Shown: positions 1-6,143, counted from the first letter of the stretch. The stretch: 6,328 bases of DNA from Caryophanales bacterium UBA3210 (GCA_002363635.1 DEWM01000012.1:1-6328); one strand, 5' to 3'. Translations and numbers: made by a program. Notes: a model not told the origin generated them from the letters alone.

Positions 1-528
1 TCAAAAGAATTAACATATTATACTTCTAATTACGTATATGATCATCGAGAAGTAATTGAAGAAGCAACGATAACTGATCCTATGGAAGTATGTATGTATT
101 ATACAGCTTTTGGAACTTGGCCTGCTAATTATGATATGTCCCCAAATCGTATTCGTGCCCTCTTTGGTTCAGATACTAGAAAAGTTTCTCAATATTCTCG
201 TACAAATGGCTATGCTACATCAGTACCATGGAATGGAGTAGGCTACTACTATGAATTAGACATTGGACTTGATGACTATTATTCAACAAGTAATAGAGGT
301 ACAGGTAGAGTAGTTGTTTGGGATACAGGATGGAGCACTAATTCTTATTATAATTTAACTGCAACAGGATACGATTCTTCACCTGTATGCACTTATACAG
401 ACGATCATTATAATACATGGCTTGAATATTTAAATAATGGTACATGGTCTAATAGATTTAATGGAGAAGGAAATAAAGCTTGGACATCTTATTCTCCTGC
501 AACAACAGTTGAACTAACAAATATCTAA
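1..528 (+). CDS. Barnase/RNase N1-like guanyl-type ribonuclease, 5' end missing
   Basis: The frame is open from the first base, so 175 C-terminal residues are visible and the true start and any signal peptide lie to the left. The last ~145 residues follow the barnase/RNase Sa fold order. A WPANYDMSPNRIRALFG stretch resembles barnase LPDNYITKSEAQALG. It is followed by YYYELDI (general base Glu, visible residue 85, codon 253), GTGRVVV (Arg 103, codon 307) and YTDDHYNTW (general acid His 136, codon 406). These match barnase Glu73, Arg87 and His102 in order and local context. The predicted reaction is endonucleolytic RNA cleavage through a 2',3'-cyclic phosphate, normally outside the cell. Between Arg and His lies a Tyr/Ser/Asn-rich loop longer than in barnase. 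The missing N-terminus could carry a signal peptide or a longer toxin-delivery region. No barstar-like gene follows; a terminator and an opposing gene do. The fold assignment is inferred from motifs read by eye. Confidence 0.8.
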   Translation, partial: SKELTYYTSNYVYDHREVIEEATITDPMEVCMYYTAFGTWPANYDMSPNRIRALFGSDTRKVSQYSRTNGYATSVPWNGVGYYYELDIGLDDYYSTSNRGTGRVVVWDTGWSTNSYYNLTATGYDSSPVCTYTDDHYNTWLEYLNNGTWSNRFNGEGNKAWTSYSPATTVELTNI

Positions 529-535
529 GTAATAA

Positions 536-569
536 AAAATATCTAGCAAACAAAATTGCTAGATATTTT
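536..569. terminator. Bidirectional intrinsic terminator between ribonuclease and MATE genes
   Basis: A perfect 14-bp inverted repeat (536-549 with 556-569; arm AAAATATCTAGCAA, six-base loop) lies 7 bases after the ribonuclease stop and 3 bases after the MATE stop on the other strand. The arms themselves begin and end in A/T runs, so both strands read a stem followed by T-rich sequence. It can stop both convergent transcripts. Confidence 0.9.
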
Positions 570-572
570 CTT

Positions 573-2030
573 TTATTCAATTACATTAACTTCAGTGTTT
601 ACTTGTTCAATATGAAGCTTGTTAAATGCTTTCTTTTGGATATAGAGAATTACTGGAATATAAATGATATCTATGATTATCCAAGATAATGGATAAGTGA
701 AATATAACCAGAAGATTGTATGGAATTCTGGTAATTGGAAGAGAGTATAAATAAAGATGATTCTAGTTGCTGTTACTCCAATTAAGGTAATTAATGCTGG
801 AGCAGTTGAATATTTCATACCTCTTAAATATTGCCCGTCAATTGCCATGATTCCATCAAAAACATAAGTTCCTACCATCATAAAGAGTCTTTGTTTACCG
901 GCATTTATGGCATTGGCTTTGATAATACCTTTACCTTCTTTAATGAATAATGAAAGGATTAAATCTGGTATTGTGAAGGTTACTACAATACATAGTAAGG
1001 AGGCAACGACGTTCCAAAATTGGGTATACCAATAAATCTTTTTGATGTTGGATTCTTTTTTTGCCCCGTAGTTTTGGCCGACAAATGATACTGCCGCGAC
1101 TGATAAAGCATCAATAAAGGCATAGACATATCCTTCAACTTGGGATGAAGAGGATGAACCGGCGATAATATCTTCTTGAGGGATTAATACTCCATCAATG
1201 TAATAGTTATCGATTGTATATAATGCTTTTTGAATTAATAAGTTTGGAATGTTGAATGCTAGAGCTTGTACACCTGCTGGAATACCTACTTTAATAATTT
1301 CATTTAACGCTCTTCTTGAAAAACGTATATGTGACCATATTAAATAGACATAACCTTTTTTGTTTAATGTTAACCAGAGTACTGCAAGAACAGCAGAGAC
1401 CATTTCTGAAATAATAGTAGCCCAAGCTACCCCTTCTACATCCATGTGGAAAGCAATAACAAATAAGAAGTCAAAAGCGACATTTACTATACCTGAGATA
1501 GTTAAGAAATATAATGGACGTTTTGAGTCTCCCATTGCTCTCATCATTTGAGCACAGAAATTATAGACCATAACAAATGGGATACCTAAGAAATAAATTT
1601 TTAAATATTCTATAGCAAGTGGAACGATTGAATTTGGTGTATCCATCCAATTTAATATTACAGGTGAAATAAAGAAACCAAAGATTCCAACAATTACCCC
1701 AAGAATTATAGAAATAATAAATGATGTGTTTAGTACTCTTTGGGCACGTTTTTTATCTCCTGCTCCTTTAGCGTTGGCTAAGGCAACATTACTACCAACT
1801 GATATTGCTACAAAGAAGTTGATGACTAAGTTAATGAGAGAACTATTTGACCCAATAGCGGTCATTGATAAAGTTCCTCCACCGAAATTTGCAACTGTAT
1901 ATAAGTCGATTGTTGTATAGAGTAATTGGAAGATAGTAGTTATTGCCATTGGTAAGGCAAATAAAGGAATCTTCCAAAAGAGATTCCCAGTAGTTAAATC
2001 AGTTTTATCTTGTTTTCTAATTTGTTCCAT
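573..2030 (-). CDS. MATE family efflux transporter (YoeA/MepA-like)
   Basis: This is a 485-residue polytopic membrane protein with about twelve hydrophobic segments in two six-helix halves, the usual length and layout of MATE antiporters. These exchange Na+ or H+ for organic cations and drugs at the cytoplasmic membrane. Family signs include the opening LTTGNLFWKIPLFALP (12-27), the GAGDKKRAQR loop after helix 2 (89-98), MRAMGDSKRPLYFL (163-176) before helix 5, and the second-half counterpart VGQNYGAKK (317-325). RGMKYSTAP (403-411) is typical of the YoeA-like subgroup. A hydrophilic stretch at about 272-297 with a run of five serines makes an extended loop before helix 8. The substrate cannot be told from sequence. 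The start fits the family, but no good Shine-Dalgarno sequence precedes it (upstream TTCTTTGGTCAAAAATT). It shares a terminator with the ribonuclease gene, and the gene to its right on the same strand is separately terminated. Confidence 0.93.
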   Translation of the reverse strand: MEQIRKQDKTDLTTGNLFWKIPLFALPMAITTIFQLLYTTIDLYTVANFGGGTLSMTAIGSNSSLINLVINFFVAISVGSNVALANAKGAGDKKRAQRVLNTSFIISIILGVIVGIFGFFISPVILNWMDTPNSIVPLAIEYLKIYFLGIPFVMVYNFCAQMMRAMGDSKRPLYFLTISGIVNVAFDFLFVIAFHMDVEGVAWATIISEMVSAVLAVLWLTLNKKGYVYLIWSHIRFSRRALNEIIKVGIPAGVQALAFNIPNLLIQKALYTIDNYYIDGVLIPQEDIIAGSSSSSQVEGYVYAFIDALSVAAVSFVGQNYGAKKESNIKKIYWYTQFWNVVASLLCIVVTFTIPDLILSLFIKEGKGIIKANAINAGKQRLFMMVGTYVFDGIMAIDGQYLRGMKYSTAPALITLIGVTATRIIFIYTLFQLPEFHTIFWLYFTYPLSWIIIDIIYIPVILYIQKKAFNKLHIEQVNTEVNVIE

Positions 2031-2048
2031 AATTTTTGACCAAAGAAT

Positions 2049-2076
2049 ATTTTAATCTTCTTAGTCTAATCTTCAA
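2049..2076 (-). promoter_or_regulatory. Candidate promoter of the MATE gene
   Basis: On the minus strand TTGAAG (2076-2071), a 16-base gap and TAAAAT (2054-2049) form a plausible sigma-A promoter that would give a leader of only about 12 bases. A perfect TATAAT also lies at 2088-2083 but has no -35 at proper spacing. Which one is used cannot be decided from sequence. Confidence 0.35.
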
Positions 2077-2106
2077 CAAGATATTATAATTTGAACAAAA
2101 GAGTAC

Positions 2107-2134
2107 AAAAAAGGTCTCCCTGTAAAGGAAGACC
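2107..2134 (-). terminator. Intrinsic terminator of the small membrane protein gene
   Basis: On the minus strand GGTCTTCC (2134-2127), loop TTTACA and GGGAGACC (2120-2113) form an 8-bp stem with one U-G pair, followed directly by six T residues (2112-2107). It lies 12 bases after the stop codon of the gene at 2147-2551. It separates that gene from the MATE gene on the same strand. Read on the plus strand the stem has a C-A mismatch and no T-tract, so it works in one direction. Confidence 0.88.
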
Positions 2135-2146
2135 ATGAGTGAATTT

Positions 2147-2551
2147 TTATTTTGCTTTTGCCATTAACCAACCGATGAAGTAGAGAATTGCTACTACTAA
2201 ACCGACGTAGAATCCCCAATATGTAAGTGCACCCCAACCGTAAGCAATAGATAATACTAAGTTAATGATTGCGAATGGACCAATGTATTTTGAAAATGTT
2301 TTACTACCTGTGTAATAAGCAATACCACCGATAGCTGCAAGTAATTCAAAAATAGTTAAGAGAATTCTAATTAACCATTGCATTAATGCAATTAATCCAT
2401 TAGCGAATTGATCTCTATCACCAAATAAGTTCTTAAATACTGCAGGTGTTGATTGTATTAAACCGACAAGTCCAAATACTGCCCAAATTAATAAAATAAT
2501 ACCTGAAATAAGTAAAAGAAGTTTGCCAGTACTTTTATTTGATTTTGCCAT
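2147..2551 (-). CDS. Small four-helix membrane protein, function unknown
   Basis: I do not recognise a family. The 134-residue product has a short basic N-terminus (MAKSNKSTGK), then hydrophobic segments at about 11-32, 52-79, 90-109 and 111-130, and ends in a basic AKAK tail. This is the pattern of a small integral membrane protein with four helices and both ends probably in the cytoplasm. A polar FGDRDQ stretch sits between helices 1 and 2. There is no catalytic motif or signal peptidase site. The start is secure: a strong AGGAGGAA (2565-2558) sits six bases before the ATG. A TATAAT on the minus strand at 2581-2576 could be its -10 element, but no matching -35 is clear. It is transcribed alone, divergently from the kinase-CYTH gene, and has its own terminator, so context does not suggest a partner. 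It could be a small transporter subunit, a stress membrane protein or a holin-like protein; none is supported over the others. Confidence 0.85.
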   Translation of the reverse strand: MAKSNKSTGKLLLLISGIILLIWAVFGLVGLIQSTPAVFKNLFGDRDQFANGLIALMQWLIRILLTIFELLAAIGGIAYYTGSKTFSKYIGPFAIINLVLSIAYGWGALTYWGFYVGLVVAILYFIGWLMAKAK

Positions 2552-2557
2552 ATGTAC

Positions 2558-2565
2558 TTCCTCCT
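2558..2565 (-). promoter_or_regulatory. Strong ribosome binding site of the small membrane protein gene
   Basis: Minus-strand AGGAGGAA, six bases before the ATG at 2551, is close to the ideal Shine-Dalgarno sequence and fixes the start. Its strength suggests high translation. Confidence 0.9.
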
Positions 2566-2588
2566 ATATATTAATATTATATATTAAT
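2565..2588. repeat. AT-rich 11-base direct repeat in the divergent promoter region
   Basis: TATATATTAAT occurs at 2565-2575 and again at 2578-2588, a 13-base period. It covers the candidate -10 element of the small membrane protein gene and abuts its ribosome binding site. Given the composition it may be chance, but spaced AT repeats of this kind can be regulator sites. Confidence 0.45.
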
Positions 2589-2651
2589 CGGTCTTTTTTA
2601 TGATATAAAAATTGGATTGATGAATAAAATTTGCTTTTTACCATTTTATAG

Positions 2652-2680
2652 TTAACAATATTCTTATAAGTGTGTAAAAT
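2652..2680 (+). promoter_or_regulatory. Promoter of the kinase-CYTH gene
   Basis: TTAACA (2652-2657), a 17-base gap and TAAAAT (2675-2680) match the sigma-A consensus closely. Transcription should begin near 2687. This lies downstream of the GTG at 2670, so the GTG cannot be the start of the main product. The leader would be about 19 bases and carries GGAGGA at 2694-2699. Confidence 0.75.
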
Positions 2681-2693
2681 TAGTGTACTCGTT

Positions 2694-2699
2694 GGAGGA
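2694..2699 (+). promoter_or_regulatory. Ribosome binding site deciding the kinase-CYTH start
   Basis: GGAGGA lies six bases before the ATG at 2706 and directly against the ATG at 2700, which is too close to use. It therefore selects 2706 as the start codon over 2700 and the upstream GTG at 2670. Confidence 0.88.
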
Positions 2700-2705
2700 A
2701 TGTAT

Positions 2706-4085
2706 ATGATTTATCAATGCCATCATTTAGAAAAGTGGGCGAATGCAAATTTAGATTTAATCGAAGAATCTTTAGAAAAAGGACAAAAAGCAATAATTAT
2801 TATTGCAGGTGCTTCTTCTTCTGGAAAATCTTATGGTTCAAAAGTTATTGCAAATTATGCTGAACATGAAGGATATCATGTCGTTTCATTTTCTTTAGAT
2901 AATTATAACTTTGGTTTATCAGGTATTATTCCAAATAAAGTTAACTTAAATTATTTTGATGGCAAACTTGAAAATATGCCTTTAATTAGAGAAACAATCA
3001 AAAGGATTATCTACAATGTTCCTTTTGATAAGAAGTATGATAAAGAAGTCCTTCCTAAAATTAAAGAAGCATTAAAAGGTATTATTCCTTCTTCATCTTT
3101 AGATAAGTTTATGGATGCTTTACCTAAAGAGTGGGCACTTTTAAACTTTGATGAACCTTCAGTCTATGATATGGCGGAAGCTGCAAGCGATATTAAAACT
3201 TTATTAACAGGAGGTAAAGTTCACGCGAAAGAATATTCAAAAGTTGTTTCTGAAAGAGTTCAATGTGATGAAATTTTAGATGGTAGTAACGCTGATGTAG
3301 TTGTTGTAGAAGGTATCTACGCCTTAACTGATGATTTACTTGAACATTTAAAAGGTGTTAATACAATTAAAAACTTCATTGATGGTAATCCTAAGTCATT
3401 ATATTTAAGACGTATTATTAGAGATGCTAAAACTACTTCTGCAGATACTGCTTTCACTACTAGAATTTATTTCAAATATATTATCAAATCATATAATGAA
3501 ATCATTTATCCTTCTTCTAAGAATGCAGACATTATCTTTGCAAATGAAATGACTTTCTCAGAAATGAGAACGGGTGAATTATTTGATGATCGTTTAGAAC
3601 TTAAAACTAAAGATAAATCTAAATTTGAATATTTATTAAAGAATTCAGAAATCACTGAAAAACTTTATCAACGTGATGATTATTTTGTTGTTAATGGTGA
3701 AACTGAAGAGAATATGAATGTTCTTCGTTTAAGAACAGTATCTTACGATGAAGGTAAAACATTTATTCCATATAACTTAATTCATAAAGGATTAAAGAAG
3801 ATTAGAAAAGATGGTCGAGTTATTAGACCAATTAATGTCTTAGTTAAACCTGGTGAATTTAATAAGATTTGGTCAAGTGAAGGGGAATGCTTACTTGATT
3901 TCTATCGTGCAGGATTTGTTGTAGGCAGAGTTATTAATAAACTTAGATACAACGTTATTTATAAAGGTCAGAAACTTAAATTATCTGATATTGAAACTAG
4001 AGGATATTATGTAGATTTTGATGAACCAGTCAATAAACAAATCTTTGATGAAATAAAATTTTTATTCGATGGTGATAATAAATAA
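2706..4085 (+). CDS. Uridine kinase-like P-loop kinase fused to a CYTH domain
   Basis: The 459-residue protein has two parts. The N-terminal ~290 residues follow the uridine kinase/phosphoribulokinase pattern: Walker A GASSSGKS (35-42), SLDNYN (63-68) in the place of the substrate-binding SxDDYY, NFDEPSVYD (147-155) and KEYSKVVSER (175-184) matching the Udk NFDHP and Y-x-Y-x-x-H-x-R stretches, VVVVEGIYAL (198-207), and LYLRRIIRD (232-240) in the lid. An insert of about 75 residues lies between SLDNYN and NFDEP, where classical kinases are short. The C-terminal part (about 296-440) reads as a CYTH/triphosphate tunnel domain: LELKTK (297-302), QRDDYF (322-327), LRLR (340-343), NKLRYNVIYKG (411-421) and a closing YYVDFDEP. 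The first Glu of ExExK appears replaced by Arg. The expected role is nucleoside or polyphosphate phosphotransfer in the cytoplasm; the substrate is unknown. It is transcribed alone and shares a terminator with the next gene. The same domain pairing is known in plant TTM1/TTM2 proteins. Confidence 0.85.
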   Translation: MIYQCHHLEKWANANLDLIEESLEKGQKAIIIIAGASSSGKSYGSKVIANYAEHEGYHVVSFSLDNYNFGLSGIIPNKVNLNYFDGKLENMPLIRETIKRIIYNVPFDKKYDKEVLPKIKEALKGIIPSSSLDKFMDALPKEWALLNFDEPSVYDMAEAASDIKTLLTGGKVHAKEYSKVVSERVQCDEILDGSNADVVVVEGIYALTDDLLEHLKGVNTIKNFIDGNPKSLYLRRIIRDAKTTSADTAFTTRIYFKYIIKSYNEIIYPSSKNADIIFANEMTFSEMRTGELFDDRLELKTKDKSKFEYLLKNSEITEKLYQRDDYFVVNGETEENMNVLRLRTVSYDEGKTFIPYNLIHKGLKKIRKDGRVIRPINVLVKPGEFNKIWSSEGECLLDFYRAGFVVGRVINKLRYNVIYKGQKLKLSDIETRGYYVDFDEPVNKQIFDEIKFLFDGDNK

Positions 4086-4111
4086 AAAGGGTGTCTAGCG
4101 ACATCCTTTTT
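4084..4111. terminator. Bidirectional intrinsic terminator between the kinase-CYTH gene and the 217-residue gene
   Basis: GGGTGTC (4089-4095), loop TAGC and GACATCC (4100-4106) form a 7-bp stem with one G-U pair on the plus strand, flanked by AAAAA on the left and TTTTT on the right. It overlaps the kinase stop codon and sits one base after the stop of the opposing gene, so it serves both convergent transcripts. Confidence 0.9.
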
Positions 4112-4112
4112 G

Positions 4113-4766
4113 TTATCTTACACCAAAAATATGTTCGTAGAATAATTCTCTAGTTTTTTCTTTGCCAATTAATTTTGAGAATTGTTCTGCAGTAGGTCCT
4201 GAAGCAAGAAGTCCATTTACATAGACTTTTACCATTTCAGATTTTTCTTTTATATCAACGTTCTTGCAGGATTTTAATATTTGTAAGAATTCGTTTAGAT
4301 ATTCTGTAGAGATTTCTTGGTATTTTGGTAATAGCTTTTTACCTGAATAACCTAATGATTCTTTATATTTTATTGAGTCATACCATCTAGGCTCTGTTTT
4401 ATATAAAGGTAATGAAGAATTATTATTTTTAATATCTTTTAATTTTTTTAAGGCATTTTCGCGTAATGGTTTTACTTGAACATCATAAAGTTCCGCTAAA
4501 AGGGTAGTTTTATTTAATACTTTAATCACATCAATATTAAAGAGTGGAGCGTCTTTTTCGTATGTAGTTAAAATAATACTTTCCATACGCATTAAGCCGC
4601 ACATTGCTTTCATATTTAATATAGATAAGTGACCAATGCCTTCTACTTCGTATGAATCGATAACAAAGTGCATACCTTTTTTATCGACTTTATGGTATTC
4701 ACCAATTTCTAATTTATTTAATTTAAATTCTTTGTTAAGAATCTCAAATAGTCCTTCGTTTAACAT
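4113..4766 (-). CDS. Conserved-hypothetical-type protein, possibly bilin reductase-like fold
   Basis: This is a 217-residue soluble protein with no signal peptide or membrane segment. I cannot name it firmly. Its architecture is a beta-rich N-terminal half (HFVIDSYEVEGIGHLSILNM, then MRMESIILTTYEKDAPLFNIDVI at 59-81 and ELYDVQVKP at 92-100), a linker with PRWYD (126-130), and a helical end (GPTAEQFSKLIG then KEKTRELFYEHIFG, 190-215). The DAPLFNIDVI strand and the pattern of a helix followed by a terminal FG-type motif recall ferredoxin-dependent bilin reductases (PIFGxD strand; helical C-terminus ending in a VLF motif). The resemblance is faint and read by eye, so chemistry should not be assumed. 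The start is supported by GAGGAA (4777-4772) five bases before the ATG. It is transcribed alone, and a perfect palindrome lies just upstream. Confidence 0.85.
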   Translation of the reverse strand: MLNEGLFEILNKEFKLNKLEIGEYHKVDKKGMHFVIDSYEVEGIGHLSILNMKAMCGLMRMESIILTTYEKDAPLFNIDVIKVLNKTTLLAELYDVQVKPLRENALKKLKDIKNNNSSLPLYKTEPRWYDSIKYKESLGYSGKKLLPKYQEISTEYLNEFLQILKSCKNVDIKEKSEMVKVYVNGLLASGPTAEQFSKLIGKEKTRELFYEHIFGVR

Positions 4767-4771
4767 AATTA

Positions 4772-4777
4772 TTCCTC
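4772..4777 (-). promoter_or_regulatory. Ribosome binding site of the 217-residue gene
   Basis: Minus-strand GAGGAA, five bases before the ATG at 4766, supports this start. Confidence 0.75.
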
Positions 4778-4784
4778 AAATGTT

Positions 4785-4803
4785 TTATTATTAGTAATAA
4801 TAA
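4785..4803. repeat. Perfect 9+1+9 palindrome upstream of the 217-residue gene
   Basis: TTATTATTA (4785-4793), a central G and TAATAATAA (4795-4803) form an uninterrupted dyad centred 28 bases before the start codon. The position between the likely promoter and the ribosome binding site suits a repressor operator or a leader hairpin. All pairs are A-T, so chance in AT-rich DNA is possible. I could not find a convincing promoter to place it against. Confidence 0.5.
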
Positions 4804-4872
4804 CATAAAAAATAAACGTTTGTACATACGGGTATATGGGATTTAATTGCATTTAATAGGATATAAACTAAG

Positions 4873-4895
4873 AAAAAAAGACTATTTCTAGTCTT
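4873..4895 (-). terminator. Intrinsic terminator of the AAA+ ATPase gene
   Basis: On the minus strand AAGACTA (4895-4889), a four-base loop and TAGTCTT (4884-4878) form a 7-bp stem followed by a T-run (4879-4873). It lies about 50 bases after the ATPase stop codon, beyond the stem-loop that overlaps that stop. Confidence 0.82.
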
Positions 4896-4910
4896 AATCT
4901 TTCAAATAAC

Positions 4911-4947
4911 TGGCGGAGCATAGGATAATGGTATTCGAACCATTATC
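4911..4947 (-). other. Stem-loop with tRNA 3'-end-like features overlapping the ATPase stop
   Basis: A perfect 9-bp inverted repeat (4924-4932 with 4939-4947, arm GATAATGGT, six-base loop) spans the tandem TGA-TAA stop of the ATPase gene. Read on the minus strand, the loop region gives GGTTCGAATACC, like a tRNA T-arm, and the segment ends CTATGCTCCGCCA, like the 3' end of a serine-type tRNA with encoded CCA. The distance from the T-loop to the CCA end is six bases too long for a tRNA, and no 5' half is present. It is therefore at most a remnant or a mimic. It could instead be a simple 3' stabilising hairpin. Eight bases (CTGGCGGA, 4910-4917) recur at 6312-6319. Confidence 0.45.
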
Positions 4948-6127
4948 AATTTTCTAACAACCAGTCAATAATATTAACTTGCTGTATTCCTTCATAGTTC
5001 ATAGGAAGTCCATCTAAAGTTAATATGACCTTTTTATAATTATCATTTATCTTTTTAAGAGGAGCAATTTCTCTTTCAAATGTATTAGGATCCAAAACAG
5101 AAGCTGATACCTGATAATATGTTTTTTCATTATCTTTATAAGCAATAAAATCTACTTCTAAACTATCTAATTTACCAATATTAACCTTATATCCTCTTCT
5201 TAACAATTCTAAATAAACAATATTTTCTAATACAAATCCGACATTATATTGTCTATCACCTAACGCAAAAGCTCTAAATCCTAAATCTGCGACATAATAC
5301 TTTTCTAATGATTTTAATCTTTGCTTACCTCGAATATCATATCTTTCAGCTCTATATAGTATATATGATTCTTCTAAAGCATCTAAATAATTACCTACTG
5401 TAACATGACTAGTTTTTCTACCATTAGATGTTAAAGTATCTGATATTTTTTTTGAAGACAAAGTATTTCCTATTGAATCTAATACATACTTTAATATATC
5501 TTTTAGCAATTCAACATTAGAAATGTTTTTTCTTTCAATTAAATCTTTAATTACTATGGTATTATATATTCCTTCTATATAAGATATTTTGGTATCTATA
5601 TCTTCTATTTGGGCTGCATAAGGTAATCCTCCATACTTAAAATATGAATTAAAAGCCTCTTTTTTCTCTGTTTTAACAAGTTCTAAATACTCTTTAAAAG
5701 ATAGTGGTAACATTTTTATTTCTACATATCTTCCTGACAATAATGTCGATATTTCACTAGACAATAGATGAGAATTTGAACCTGTAATATAAATATCATA
5801 ATTTCCTTTAGCAAACAAAGAATCAATTACCTTTTCAAAATACTTTACTTCTTGTATTTCATCTATAAAAACATACATTTTCTTTTTTACAGTTAAATCT
5901 AAAATATGTTGATAAAGTTCCTTATAATTTAAATAAGGTTCATTTTCCATCATTTCGAAATTAATATATATTATTTGTTCTTCATTGATTCCATTTTTTA
6001 ATAAATAATCTTTAAATTGTTGCAATAAAATAGATTTACCACATCTTCTTATTCCTGTGATTACCTTAATAAACATTTTATCCTTCATTTTAATCAATTC
6101 ATTTAAATAATTATTTCTTATAATCAT
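4946..6127 (-). CDS. AAA+ ATPase with DUF4143 C-terminal domain
   Basis: With the start at 6127 the protein has 393 residues, the normal length for this family, and begins MIIRNNYLNEL as its relatives do. The ATPase half has Walker A GIRRCGKS (25-32), Walker B VFIDEIQE (86-93), the sensor-1 strand ITGSNSHLL (114-122) and LSGRYVE (130-136). The C-terminal half is DUF4143-like: KYYVADLGFRA (276-286), a LENIVYLELLRRGY helix (300-313), then EVDFIA (324-329) and YYQVSAS (337-343). The last two resemble a PD-(D/E)xK nuclease core in which the usual ExK is QVS, so cleavage is doubtful. The cellular role of the family is poorly known. An upstream ATG at 6229 gives a hydrophobic 34-residue extension lying before the promoter, and is rejected. 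Four sampled 60-base rows inside the gene average about 22% GC, against about 34% in rows from neighbouring genes, which suggests transfer. It is transcribed alone. Confidence 0.92.
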   Translation of the reverse strand: MIIRNNYLNELIKMKDKMFIKVITGIRRCGKSILLQQFKDYLLKNGINEEQIIYINFEMMENEPYLNYKELYQHILDLTVKKKMYVFIDEIQEVKYFEKVIDSLFAKGNYDIYITGSNSHLLSSEISTLLSGRYVEIKMLPLSFKEYLELVKTEKKEAFNSYFKYGGLPYAAQIEDIDTKISYIEGIYNTIVIKDLIERKNISNVELLKDILKYVLDSIGNTLSSKKISDTLTSNGRKTSHVTVGNYLDALEESYILYRAERYDIRGKQRLKSLEKYYVADLGFRAFALGDRQYNVGFVLENIVYLELLRRGYKVNIGKLDSLEVDFIAYKDNEKTYYQVSASVLDPNTFEREIAPLKKINDNYKKVILTLDGLPMNYEGIQQVNIIDWLLEN

Positions 6128-6143
6128 AGCCATCACCATATTC

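Noticed and set aside
1360..1920. Two short plus-strand open frames (about 63 codons each) opposite the MATE gene
   Set aside because: They lie wholly antisense to a clear MATE coding sequence, lack ribosome binding sites and give no recognisable protein.
4910..4950. A complete minus-strand tRNA gene
   Set aside because: Only a T-loop-like and CCA-like portion exists, the T-loop to CCA distance is wrong by six bases, and the positions for the anticodon half are ATPase coding sequence.
4946..6127. TGA read as tryptophan (mycoplasma-type code)
   Set aside because: The ATPase gene ends cleanly at TGA with TAA next to it, and tryptophans throughout the window are TGG.
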